Below, one piece after another: positions 30,251 through 41,166 of a stretch of DNA of 64,000 bases. How positions within the stretch are numbered: the first letter of the stretch is position 1; every line of letters begins with the position of its first letter. Source of the stretch: Mesostigma viride (Eukaryota; Streptophyta; Mesostigmatophyceae; Mesostigmatales; Mesostigmataceae). The notes beneath the pieces were generated by a model. It ran no database searches. It was given only the letters and a program-made list of their open reading frames with translations, and was not told where the DNA came from. The translations under genes and the position numbers were made by a program. Location: assembly GCA_009746045.1 (NCBI GenBank), contig RPFO01002176.1, forward strand, positions 259,501 to 323,500, given 5' to 3'.

Positions 30251-31019
30251 TGGCCCCGAATTCTAAAATGCATTGACCCCGGCTATGGTGAGTGGCTTGC
30301 ATGATATGGTGCTTTTCAAGATGCATTTTTGAATTAGGCATTTCATTAAAATGTTTAAGAAGTCATTAATAATCAATTGCACGAATCACTTCCATCCGAT
30401 GCTGTCAACGTGGGCTTCATGATGAAATCGTGGAGATGACGCACATGAAGTTCACGGAACATCTTAGGTAATAAATTAAGCCGTTACGGCAGTAGAACCT
30501 TGGCCGATGAGGGTGGCGTCTTGAAGCTGTTGTCACCCTCAAGTCCGCTAGGCCAGGGGTAATCGCCCATGTTGATTTGAAAGGTACCGCCGTCCATATG
30601 GCGGCTCCGCTTTTGGTGCGAGTTGACCAACTTCCCGTCTTAATCATTCCGGATTGCCTGCAGTTCATTCCGCCTTTGTCCAAGTAAGACAGCAACTGTC
30701 ACGCACTCATAGAAAACGCAAAATGCCCCGAATGCAGTTACGGCCATACGGTAGCGAGGAATAGCAGTTGAAATTTCTAGTACACAGGCAACTAGTAAGA
30801 AAAGGGACGATGCGTGCACCACCACCAATACGTACGTGCATCCCTCTCTTGAAAATGACAGCATCTTCCATGCCGTCCAAGAAAAACGCAACGTATTTAA
30901 CATGAACCCGAATGCAGTTACGGTCGTAGACTAGTGAGGACTGGCAGCTGAAAGTTCTAGTTGATGGGCTGAGAATAAGGAAAAAAATGATGCGTGCACC
31001 CACCTAACCTATTACGTCC
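30251..31019. repeat. Unassigned stretch with an imperfect tandem duplication
   Basis: No gene is supported. Two units of about 170-190 bp share CGAATGCAGTTACGG, a CAGCTGAAA/CAGTTGAAA stretch and GATGCGTGCACC (about 30725-30820 and 30908-31005). The second unit leads into the minisatellite. Confidence 0.5.
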
Positions 31020-32900
31020 CTCCCATGGCAAGGAACCAGCAAAACCACCCACATACCCTGTTGTGTCCCTCCCTTGACAAGGAACAAGCACGTGCACATG
31101 CCCCACCCCACATGCATGCCTCCCTTGACAAGAATCGAACGGGCACGTGCACCCACCTACCCTATGTGCAGCCCTCCTTTGACAAGGAACAAGCACGTGC
31201 ACATGCCTACCCCACATGCATGCCTCCCTTGACAAGAATCGAACGAGCACGTGCACCCACCCACCCTGTGTGCACCCCTCCTTTGACAAGGAACAAGCAC
31301 ATGAACTCACCTACACTACGCGCGTCCCTCCCTTGACAAGGAATAGGCACGTGCACATGCCTACCCCACATCCATGCCTCCCCTGACCAGTAACAAGCAC
31401 GTGCACCCACCTACCCTACGTGCATCCCTCCTGTGACATGGAACAAGCACGTGCACCCACCAACCCTATGTACGTGCCTCTTGACAAGCAACAAGCACGT
31501 GCACCCACCTACCCTAAGTGCCCCCCTCCTTCGACAAGGAACACGCATGTGCACTCACCTACCGTACGTGAATCCCTCCCTTGGCAAGGACCAAGCACGT
31601 GCACCCACCTACCCGATGTCCGCCCCTCCCTTGATAAGGTACAAGCATGCCCACCCACCTACCCTACCTGCATCCCTCCCTTGACATGGAACAACCATGT
31701 GCACATTCCTACTCCACATGCCCCCCTCCTTTGACAAGGAACAAGCATGTGCACTCATCTACCGTACGTGCATCCCTCCCTTGACAAGGAACAAGCAAGC
31801 CCACCCACCTACCCTACCTGCATCCCTCCCTTGACATGAAACAAGCACGTGCACATGCCTACCCCACATGCATGCCTCCCTTGACAAGGAACGAGCACGT
31901 GCACCCACCCACCCTGTGTGCACCCCTCCTTTGACAAGGAACAAGCACATGAACTCACCTACACTACGCGCGTCCCTCCCTTGACAAGGAATAAGCACGT
32001 GCACATGCCTACCCCACATCCATGCCTCCCCTGACCAGTAACAAGCACGTGCACCCACCTACCCTACGTGCATCCCTCCTGTGACATGGAACAAGCACGT
32101 GCACCCACCAACCCTATGTACGTGCCTCTTGACAAGCAACAAGCACGTGCACCCACCTACCCTAAGTGCCCCCCTCCTTCGACAAGGAACACGCATGTGC
32201 ACTCACCTACCGTACGTGAATCCCTCCCTTGGCAAGGACCAAGCACGTGCACCCACCTACCCGATGTCCGCCCCTCCCTTGATAAGGTACAAGCATGCCC
32301 ACCCACCTACCCTACCTGCATCCCTCCCTTGACATGGAACAACCATGTGCACATTCCTACTCCACATGCCCCCCTCCTTTGACAAGGAACAAGCATGTGC
32401 ACTCATCTACCGTACGTGCATCCCTCCCTTGACAAGGAACAAGCAAGCCCACCCACCTACCCTACCTGCATCCCTCCCTTGACATGAAACAAGCACGTGC
32501 ACATGCCTACCCCACATGCATGCCTCCCTTGACAAGGAACGAGCACGTGCACCCACCCACCCTGTGTGCACCCCTCCTTTGACAAGGAACAAGCACATGA
32601 ACTCACCTACACTACGTGCGTCCCTCCCTTGACAAGGAATAAGCACGTGCACATGCCTACCCCACATCCATGCCTCCCCTGACCAGTAACAAGCACGTGC
32701 ACTCACCTACCCTACGTATGTGCCTCTTGACAAGGACCAAGCTCGTGCACCCACCTACCATACGTGAATCCCTCCCTTGACAAGGTACACGCATGCCCAC
32801 CCACCTACCCTACGTGGGCCCCTCCCTTGATAAGGTACAAGCATGACCAGCCACCTACCCCGCGAGCCTCCCTACTTTGACAAGGAACAAGCACGTGGGC
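31020..32900. repeat. Minisatellite of about 50-bp monomers in a 648-bp higher-order repeat
   Basis: Monomers carry TTGACAAGGAACAAGCACGT followed by GCACCCACCTACC, so most contain the palindrome CACGTG. Monomer variants recur in the same order every 648 bp: 31420 matches 32068 and 31759 matches 32407, nearly base for base, which is about 13 monomers per unit. Roughly 2.5 higher-order units are present. Apparent ORFs here are shadows of the repeat. Confidence 0.92.
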
Positions 32901-33929
32901 CCGCTAGCATGGCAGCAAGGAAGCCATTACCCTAACATGGCATGGCCAAAGCAAAAGAGACAGAGAAGTCAATGGAGAGAGAGCTCCTAAGTACTCCTAG
33001 TAAAATTGGAAACCATGGAGGGCAAAAAACGTTCAACAACTTACGATGGGCATCGGCACATACAGAGAAGCCCAGGTGTGCCAGGTGTAAAATAAGCGAG
33101 ATTGAAGTGTCGCCTACCTCGTGGGAGAATTTTGGTATCTGGTAAACAATGAAAGCGAGTGGAAAGATGGACAACGTGAAAATAACATACAATCCACTGC
33201 AATGCATGCAAAGAGGACAGAATCAGTAATAAAGCGCGCTGCATTCAGGCAGCGCTGAGCAATTGAACGGTGAACAATTTAATCCGGAACGCATTGTCTA
33301 CGCGACTCGATGCGACTAAACGTGGCATGCATACGCGGTCGCTGACTGAAGACATTGTGTACCTGGCTCAGCAAGGTGCGCTTGCAGCCGCTTTCTTAAA
33401 TATGCCGCAGGCGCACGATGTAACGAATTGAAGTTTGCATGTAGTAACAAAGGCAAGAAAAGCGGTGTAGCTGGCTACCGACTACGCCATAGTAAGCTGT
33501 ATCGGAGTTGGCGTTGCCGATGGCTGGAAACGGATGACCGAATCATGCTAAACTGGGGCTCCAAAAGGGCTTGTCATGCATCCTAGTGCGCCTTTTGCTT
33601 TTTTTTCTTCAAGCATCGTGAGCATGCGGGTTTAGGGGGGCGCTTATTCTTGCACCACTATCAGTCGGCTGGACTGCAATCGGCATAGCCAGCGCAAGGT
33701 GATGCAAGGGCAGGCAAACTTTACCAGCTCGTTCAAGGCTCGTTGATGAAATTCAAACATCTAGGCGGCGCGTCTGCAACGGCTCATCGCAATTCGAATT
33801 CGCAAGCAGAACCCTCGTTACACGTGGCGCATGCAGAGATCTGCTTCGGGCGGCTTGGCGTATCTCACTGCGTCGTGACTCGAGTACATAGTCAGCCTAG
33901 TTAGTACTCTGGGGGCCTCGAGTTCGGCA
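32901..33929. other. No recognisable feature
   Basis: About 1 kb of mixed-composition sequence inside the CACTA element. Short open frames (for example 32942-33145) show no domain or homologue that I recognise. I see no repeat. Confidence 0.4.
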
Positions 33930-34164
33930 GTCCCCTATTCGGAAATCCCGGATCATATGTACTCCACACTATGTACTCTTGGAGTACATAGTGTGCCACC
34001 CTATGTACTCTTGGAGTACATAGTGTGGAGTACATAGTCACTCCTTCCTATGTAATACGGGCGTGTCTCACCGCGTCGGCAGTCCCCTATTCGGAAATCC
34101 CGGATCATATGTACTCCACACTATGTACTCTTGGAGTACATAGTGTGCCACCCTATGTACTCTT
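33930..34164. repeat. Hairpin satellite, left block
   Basis: The unit is about 150-165 bp with GGCAGTCCCCTATTCGGAAA, then a perfect hairpin CACACTATGTACTC-TTG-GAGTACATAGTGTG, a second related hairpin, and CACTCCTTCCTATGTAATAC. About 1.5 units are present before the array is cut at 34164 by a 3-kb insertion. It resumes at 37179. Confidence 0.85.
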
Positions 34165-35138
34165 CAGTGTTTTTTTTAAGGTTTTCGTTACTAGTGGCGC
34201 TAGGCCACTTGTGGCGTTTCGAACTATGAAAACTTCAGTTTACTCGGCCAATGTGTGGCTTTAAGCCAATTAAAATTGGGCTTGGCACGGCCACGTGTGG
34301 CGGGCTGGCTTTTTGGTGCAGCAAATGACCCTACCGGCAGCGGGGTCAGCGCGGCGCGGCGCCGTACTGGCATTCCAAGTTCAAAGTAGTTCAGAACAGT
34401 ATGTTTAATTATCTTAAGTTCAAACTAGTAGAATTTATTAGAATCATTCACGCCTTAAGTTGGGTTCACGCCTGAAGTTGGGTTGACCAAAAACCTCGAA
34501 CCCAACTTAAGGCGTGAATGCCTGTACACAAGGCGGGCGAGCGTCTCCGTCTCAGGCATCGGCGCCGGGCGTACTTGGTAAATTAACAACAACGATTACC
34601 ACTACAGCCACTGCTTAACAAAACGATTACTGAAGTGCCGAAAGTCGAAACACATAGTCAATGCAATGCAGTACAGTACTGTATGGCTGGCGAGTGACTG
34701 GAACTGAGGCGCCAGCCGCCAGGCCGCCAGCCAGCTGAAGCCAGAAAATGCACACAAGCTGCAGTCTGCACAGTGCACTCTGGTCTCTGGCAGCGGGCCA
34801 CTTGCCACTTGGCACTTGGCCGGGCTCTACGTACATGCACTATGCAGTCAGTAAGTCAGTCAGTCATAGTAATACTCATAGTAGTTCTAGTACTAGGGAG
34901 GCTTGTGGCGGAACGCCGGCCGGAAGACCGGCTGACACCGCCAATTGTGGCGTAGCCTGTACTAGAGTGAACTTCAGGCACGGCCACCCTGTGGCGAAAC
35001 GAAACTACAAAGTAGAACAGCACGGCCAAATTGTGGCTTCTTGGGTGCCCTGTCCAAGTGGGTGGCACCGCCACATTTTGCCAAAAAAAGTGCCACACCG
35101 CCACATTTGGCGGTGTATCGCCACTAAAAAAAACACTG
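34165..35138. mobile_element. About 970-bp element with CAGTG(T)8 inverted ends
   Basis: The left end CAGTGTTTTTTTTA (34165-34178) and the right end TAAAAAAAACACTG (35125-35138) are exact inverse copies. The inside has repeated GTGGCG/CGCCAC words and a 22-bp inverted repeat around 34448-34515. CAGTG ends recall hAT elements, but no 8-bp TSD flanks this interval. No coding region is recognised. Confidence 0.6.
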
Positions 35139-35807
35139 GATTTAGCGACGCCGGCCAGGCAGCTGCCGTGAGCTCCTGGTCCTTGTCGCAACTGTTAGGA
35201 CCTAGGTCGCGTAGCTTGCAACCTTTGCTCCTCGCCCCAGGTAACGCTCTCGCTGGCTTGCTCACTCCAAGTGACAACCACGGTGCGTCGGCAAAGAACT
35301 GCCTTGACCTGCCTTAGGCCATAGCTTTATGTTACCTCATTTCCATGGTGCCCTAAGGCATCTCCCGTCGGCCTCGCACAGTGCACCGCTACCTTGCCAG
35401 AGCTCAGCTTACCGCTACCTTGCATCCTTGCTGCAGGCAGCGTTAAGGACCTCTGACATCCCGTGACTAGGTATCACCAGTTCCTGTCACAGCTCTGCAC
35501 GGATGCGTATCCTTGCAGAGCCCGCGACTGGCCTACTGGTCTCTACTTAGCCACAGGACCGTTGCGTCCTCAGCCTCCGTGGACCTTAGTCACGTGATGG
35601 TCCAGGCTAAGCCTGTGCAGGCCCTGCCTGCCACGTGTCCTGTCCACGGCGACCTCGGTGTGCACTGCCGCCGCCGCCGGTCGGCAGTACTTCGGGACCT
35701 GATAACTCTCACGTCCCTTGTCTGTTTCAGGCGGTCAGTACGGCGTTAGAAAGGTCTCCTCATCCTGCATCCAACTAGCACATTGGCGTCCCAATATGCT
35801 AACTCCA
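35139..35807 (-). repeat. 3' LTR of A4 (truncated A-family copy)
   Basis: On the minus strand it starts AGTTAGCATATTGGG at 35807 and follows the A3 LTR with many differences (GACCTTTCTAACGCCGTACT, CTGAAACAGACAAGGG and GGACAGGACACGTGGC are shared). The distal end is cut by the CAGTG element, so CTAACT is missing. Confidence 0.75.
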
Positions 35808-35849
35808 ACCCTTTCTTGTTTTGGAGGCTGGACCAGCCTGAGATTCCAA

Positions 35850-37178
35850 TCAGCCATGCTCAGACTGTGGTGCAGCCCTGGCCACCTCTGGCCTTGTGAC
35901 AGACGTCTCAGCAGACTCCTGCTCACCCTCATCCATCCAGGACAGACCATAATCCAAGCATGGTGGGTTAGCATCTGCTGCCTGGCTCTCATCCTGCTCA
36001 TCTCCCTCCAAGGGAGGATCAGGGCCGTCTTCAGGCCAGATTGCAGTTGGCCTTCTCTCCTTGACGTGAGCCCAGGATAGCCTGTACACGTGCTTGGGAT
36101 TACTCTCCAAAGCCACCAGACAAGAATGGTTAGTTTCTTCAACATGGGTAACCTGCCCATCTTGCCACTTGCCACGCTTGCCTGGTAATGACGGTTCCTT
36201 CCACATCCTGACCCTCAGTCCCACCTGGGGCCTCAGCATTTTCCAACCCTTGTCCTTACGCCTCAATCTGGAAAACACCCTGTCTGCCTTCTTCAGGCAG
36301 GCTGCCACCACGTCCTGTGATAGCATACCAAACTGCAATGCCAGGGGAGAGACTGCCACACCATCATAGTAATAGGTTACCCTGTGGTTAAGCTGCTCCT
36401 CAATCCCCTTACACCAAGCTGCTTTCTCTAGAGCTGATGCCACAACAGGCACACTCTTAGCTGCTAGCACCACTGTTTTAACTTCACGTATAGATCTCTC
36501 TACAGCTCCCTGCTGCCCATGGGATTCCCTAGGGACCACTACCAACTTACAAGGAAGCTGGTCAGCCAGCTTGATCAAGCAGTCAAACTGCAAGTCAGCT
36601 TGCACCTTGGTGTACACCCCAAAGCCTGGCAACAAAGACTGGAGACCCATCAACAGCTGATGCTCCTGCATTCCAGGAAGAATGGTCAGCAACCTATATC
36701 TGCTAAACCTATCCACCCCCACCAACAGATACATGCCCCTGATGTGTTGGATGTCCACCTGGATATCCCCCCGCTCTCTAGCAGGTTCTCTGGCATGGGA
36801 CTGTGGGAGGCGAACAGCATTCTCCTGACAGACACAATTCTGAGCAGCTGCACTGCAGGCCTCTAGTAAAGGCTCCTTGCCAATCTTCCAAGCAAACATC
36901 TCTGCCTGCTTAGAATGGCCAAAGATATGGTGTAGAGTGTTTCCAGCCTGAGCATAGCTCAACCCCCTGTCAGCCTGGCTGCACAGAGAGGAACGTGACA
37001 AAGACTGTGTGCTTGGGATAGCACGACCCACCTGCTGTTCTCTTGCTCCAGGGACCTCCTCCAAGGTAGCTCGGCTCCCAGAGCCAGCTCCGGTTCCCAC
37101 AGAAGCTGCAGGTCCTTCCAGTCTGGCGGCTTGACTCCCAGAGCCAACCCCAACAACTGGAGACCCTGCACCTGCCAC
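35850..37178 (-). pseudogene. A4: A-family pol reduced to pre-integrase finger and integrase
   Basis: This is an open frame of about 440 codons. It holds an A/G/P-rich lead (PVVGVGSGSQAARLEG), the HHCC finger (LHHIFGHSK, CVCQENA) and an integrase with GDIQVDIQHI, VQADLQFDC and GAVERSIREVK. The basic tail LRVRMWKEPS, KRGKWQDG and YRLSWAHVKERRP follows. The frame then stops and joins almost directly to the polypurine tract and LTR, so the protease-like domain, RT and RNase H are deleted. All integrase residues are kept and the G-run that breaks A3 is intact here (five G). The 5' end is truncated into the hairpin satellite. Confidence 0.82.
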
Positions 37179-37556
37179 ACTACTCTTGGAGTACATAGTG
37201 TGGATTACATAGGTAGTCACTCCTTCCTATGTAATACGGGCGTGTCTCACCGCGTCGGCAGTCCCCTATTCGGAAATCCCGGATCATATGTACTCCACAC
37301 TATGTACTCTTGGAGTACATAGTGTGCCACCCTATGTACTCTTGGAGTACATAGTGTGGAGTACATAGTCACTCCTTCCTATGTAATACGGGCGTGTCTC
37401 ACCGCGTGTCCGCGTCGGCAGTCCCCTATTCGGAAATCCCGGATCATATGTACTCCACACTATGTACTCTTGGAGTACATAGTGTGCCACCCTATGTACT
37501 CTTGGAGTACATAGGGTGGAGTACATAGTCACTCCTTCCTATGTAATACCGGTGTA
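37179..37556. repeat. Hairpin satellite, right block
   Basis: It continues the array of 33930-34164 with a little over two further units. TACTCTT ends the left block (34158-34164) and begins the right block (37179-37185), so the 3-kb interval between is flanked by a 7-bp direct repeat. Confidence 0.85.
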
Positions 37557-37650
37557 ATCATGCGTAATCATGCGTAATCATGCGTAATCATGCGTAATCA
37601 TGCGTAATCATCAGAGTAATCATCAGAGTAATCATCAGAGTAATCATCGT
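37557..37650. repeat. Short tandem repeats TAATCATGCG and TAATCATCAGAG
   Basis: About five copies of a 10-mer TAATCATGCG are followed by three to four copies of the 12-mer TAATCATCAGAG. Both share TAATCAT. Confidence 0.9.
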
Positions 37651-37670
37651 CCAGACAAGCTGCACTGCCC

Positions 37671-38135
37671 CTAAGACCCTAACTTACACAAGATGGCGAT
37701 GGTCGTCGCCGGCAGCTCGACAAGTTCAGGGCAGCACGAAATAAGACAGGCAAGCCGACGCTGGCGCTCATCCCAATGAGGCCATTCATCCGAAGCAGCC
37801 TCCATAACCTGGCCGCTCTTAGGGTGGCGAATCGGGGCGTCGTTGTCGTTGCGGAGCTTCAGCACGCTTGTCACAGCGGCGTCATTGTAGGCGAGGAAGG
37901 TATCGATGTCTGCCAGGCTCAAACGCTGGCCTGGCATGTAGAATGAGGAAGAAATGGCGTCCGGCAAGGAGGTTTCAGCAGCTATCGGAGTTGCTTCCGA
38001 AGTTGCTTCCGAAGTCTTGGATCGCTTGTTAGCGGCGTTCTTGGCGACGACAATGTCGTGGGCGATTTTGTTTGCAGCAATCTGGGCATCAATAGAATCG
38101 GCGGCAAGAGCTGAAGACGATGCGGGGACCTCCAT
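37671..38135 (-). CDS. Small hypothetical protein, 154 residues, inside the CACTA element
   Basis: ATG 38135 (MEVPASSSALAADSIDAQIA) opens a frame to a stop at 37671. An upstream in-frame non-ATG extension is less likely. The first 65 residues are Ala/Ser/Lys-rich. The rest looks like a folded helical domain (LSLADIDTFLAYNDAAVTSV, WPHWDERQRRLACLISCC). I do not recognise it. Codon use and composition look protein-like, and its position in the transposon makes it a candidate accessory gene. It could equally be an exon of a larger gene. Confidence 0.45.
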   Translation of the reverse strand: MEVPASSSALAADSIDAQIAANKIAHDIVVAKNAANKRSKTSEATSEATPIAAETSLPDAISSSFYMPGQRLSLADIDTFLAYNDAAVTSVLKLRNDNDAPIRHPKSGQVMEAASDEWPHWDERQRRLACLISCCPELVELPATTIAILCKLGS

Positions 38136-38356
38136 AGCTACGTTTAATAGCACCTAGACGAGGGCAGGGGGCGCAGGCACACTGATCACGTGCGTGGTGC
38201 CGCCATAATGTGCAGAAAAATAGCGAGATCTGCTGGGCAGGCCGCTGGCGATAACTTAAGAAACCCTGGGCGATGGCTGCCAAAAATTAGATCGGCGTGT
38301 TCGTAATCAAAAGGCGAGTCTATTGCAATTTACCCGACCAAATTTCATCATGGATG

Positions 38357-38949
38357 GAGGGAGGGAGGGAGGGAGGGAGGGAGGGAGGGAGGGAGGGAGG
38401 GAGGGAGGGAGGGAGGGAGGAGGGAGGGAGGGAGGGAGGGAGGGAGGGAGGGAGGGAGGGAGGGAGGGAGGGAGGGAGGGAGGGAGGAGGGGGGGAGGGA
38501 GGGAGGGAGGGAGGGAGGGAGGGAGGGAGGGAGGGAGGAGGGAGGGAGGGAGGAGGAGGGAGGGAGGGAGGGAGGGAGGAGGGAGGGAGGGAGGGAGGGA
38601 GGGAGGGAGGGAGGGAGGGAGGGAGGGAGGGAGGAGGAGGGAGGGAGGGAGGGAGGGAGGAGGGAGGGAGGGAGGGAGGGAGGGAGGGAGGAGGGAGGGA
38701 GGGAGGGAGGGAGGGAGGGGGGGGAGGAGGGAGGGGAGGGAGGGAGGGAGGGAGGAGGGAGGAGGGAGGGAGGGAGGGAGGGAGGGAGGGAGGGAGGGAG
38801 GGAGGGAGGGAGGGAGGGAGGGAGGGAGGGAGGAGGGAGGGAGGAGGAGGATGGATGGATGGATGGATGGATGGATGGATGGATGGATGGATGGATGGAT
38901 GGATGTTCTTAATTAATTAATTAATTAATTAATTAATTAATTAATTAAT
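38357..38949. repeat. Compound microsatellite GGGA / GGAT / TTAA
   Basis: About 490 bp of (GGGA)n with GGA interruptions is followed by (GGAT)n at about 38850-38904 and (TTAA)n at 38909-38949. The plus-strand ORFs across it are shadows. Confidence 0.97.
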
Positions 38950-39433
38950 GGTCAAATTAAAGGCAATCATGGTACATGAAGCGAGACAAATCATGCCTGG
39001 ACGCATGGCGATGTAAGAGCCCCCCCTCCCCCACGCCAGGAGGAAGGGGTGCGTGACTGAGTAGAGTAGTTAGGATTTTGTAGAGAGACAACTTTGTATA
39101 TTATCAAGGAGACAACTTTGTATATAAGATTAGAGTGAGATCAGCTAGTCTTCGCGGCTTAGTTCTAATGCACCCACCCCCATCAGTCCATGGAATACGT
39201 GCTCCTGCTCCAGATCCTTAATTAAGGCCAAAATGAGTCCCTTCCAAACAACGTTTGCACTTAGATAGTTAGACGAATTATGCCCGACGAAGCTGGAACT
39301 TAACAGCCACAATGAATTACGGTTGTTCAGACCTTGTACAACGCCTCAGGGCATTTGGAGCCCTGAATGGTAACAAATGCTAACAAGGTAGTGTTGCTAT
39401 CAATAATGATTTTAAAAATTAATATGATGTCAT

Positions 39434-39593
39434 TAATTAATTAATTAGTTATCAACATCACTCCGTTGGGAGTAAATGTAGCACATATCCCTGAGAAGGG
39501 GCATATGGCTTTTAATACATTCTAGGCTACTTCATGCAAGGGTGGGAATGTAAGCTACCCCTGCTCTAGGTGCACCAGGGCACCTGCACCACC
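39434..39593 (-). mobile_element. 160-bp LINE 3' end
   Basis: This 5'-truncated copy of the 3' end of the ORF1-only LINE (compare 27920-28065) lies on the minus strand, with a TTAA tail and stem-loop CTCC-GTTG-GGAG at 39461-39472. The TSD is ATGTCAT (39427-39433 and 39594-39600). The paralogous empty site is in copy 2 near 43470. Confidence 0.88.
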
Positions 39594-39872
39594 ATGTCAT
39601 ATTACAACCAAAACTGGTCGTCATCATGCAAGCATCTGAAGCATGGTCGCAAAACTTCGTGTGCAAAATCTCATGTCATAAGGAGCCCAACATTATGACA
39701 ATTGCCAGGCTTTGTAAAGATTTTTGATTTAACGATGACTACAGCACAAACAGTGAGCGAAACCCTGGTGCATGTGAATGCCTGAGTGGCGACTGTTCCT
39801 AACAGAATGCAAGATGTAAGGTAGACATTGCGAGTATGCCACAAATGTGTGATGTGCAGTGCACATGCATGT

Positions 39873-39927
39873 GAGCTACCATGGTCCGGATTCTCCCGAT
39901 TTCTGGCCTGCGCTGGTTGTCTCCTTG
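39873..39927 (-). mobile_element. Tiny mobile unit, 55-bp copy
   Basis: This is the reverse complement of the first 55 bases of the unit at 58809-58880. It is present here and absent from the duplicated segment near 43820, which proves insertion. A 4-bp ATGT flanks both sides. Confidence 0.7.
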
Positions 39928-41019
39928 ATGTATACCCCATGACACCATACTTCTAAACTACTTAAGAACCTTGGCACATTGCAAAATGGGAAAGAAAGCT
40001 GAACAATACATGCAACATCACTCACTAACACAGCCATGTGATTGCTACCAACACGTACCATGTACATCCTGTGTGAAATTATTGGCAACGACACGCCAAG
40101 CAAACGCCAAGGTATAGTATAACTGCGACAGGCTGGCACATGTCACCTGGCATCCACGTATGCTCACCCCAAGGCATTGGCATATCCCCATGTCTATATC
40201 CGTTGCCCTTTGTGCGTACCGAGTCACCCATGCAGTCACCCACCCATGCATCCACCTGGCCCACCCACACAAGTACTCATACACTTGCGCACCTGAGTAC
40301 CCAGCCACCCACTGGTCCACCCACCCGGTGACCCAGCCAGCCAGCCACGCACCTACTAAACCAACCTATCTAACCACTCGTGCACCCAGGCACCCAGCCA
40401 CATACCCACCCACTGGGACATCCACCCACCCAGCTAGCCACATATGCAATCTACCCACCTAGGCAATAAGGAGGCATTCACCCATCCTTTTATCCAGGCA
40501 CCCATTACTAAAACCACGCAGCCACCTAACCACCCAGCCAGCTGGCCCCATGTGTGCCCACCAGGCCGCCCACCCCTGACCCACCCACGCCCCTTCCCAC
40601 TCGACCACTCTTTCCCCCCATACCCTTATACCCACCGACCTGCACCCACTCACCCTCACACATCCACATCCTCTCAGCCAGTCACCCACCCATCTCACCC
40701 CTAACATGCACAGCCCTCCACCCGCGCTAGGTGAGTCGATCCCAACTACAAAACCACCCACCCACCCATATCCGTGCACCCACCCACCCATCTACCTTCC
40801 CCATCGCTCACCCCACCCACTTCTAATCACAGCTACACATCCACCCGCCACAAACCAACGGTGCAAATCCTCCAGCCCATGCAACAGTTTCACTCAGGCA
40901 TCCAACAATGCACCCACCTAGGAGTTCCCAAACCCCGTCGATCCCCCAGCCACCTGGCGATTCACTTATAAGCAACCACCCTTGCACCCATCCACCCACC
41001 ATAACCACCCACCCACCCG

Positions 41020-41166
41020 CCCTCCCTCCCTCCCTCCCTCCCTCCCTCCCTCCCTCCCTCCCTCCCTCCCTCCCTCCCTCCCTCCCTCCCTCCCTCCCTC
41101 CCTCCCTCCCTCCCTCCCTCCCTCCCTCCCTCCCTCCCTCCCTCCCTCCCTCCCTCCCTCCCTCCC
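41020..41166. repeat. (CCCT)n microsatellite
   Basis: This is about 147 bp of nearly pure CCCT, continuing the cytosine-rich strand bias of the preceding CCCACC region. Confidence 0.97.

Larger units (their letters stand above)
39180..40970. repeat. Diverged segmental duplication, copy 1
   Basis: It matches 43240-44970 in order, for example CTTGTACAACGCC...CATTTGGAGCCCT, then CACATGTCACCTGGCATCCA, then long CCCACC-rich stretches. Copy 1 carries two later insertions absent from copy 2: a LINE tail (39434-39593) and a 55-bp unit (39873-39927). No gene is supported. The ORFs in the CCCACC-rich part are low-complexity shadows. Confidence 0.8.

Noticed and set aside
31020-32900. CRISPR-like array
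   Set aside because: Monomers are contiguous variants without unique spacers, and the DNA is clearly eukaryotic.
34165-35138. hAT transposon call for the CAGTG element
   Set aside because: The ends fit loosely, but no 8-bp TSD flanks this interval and no transposase is seen, so I kept it as an unclassified element.
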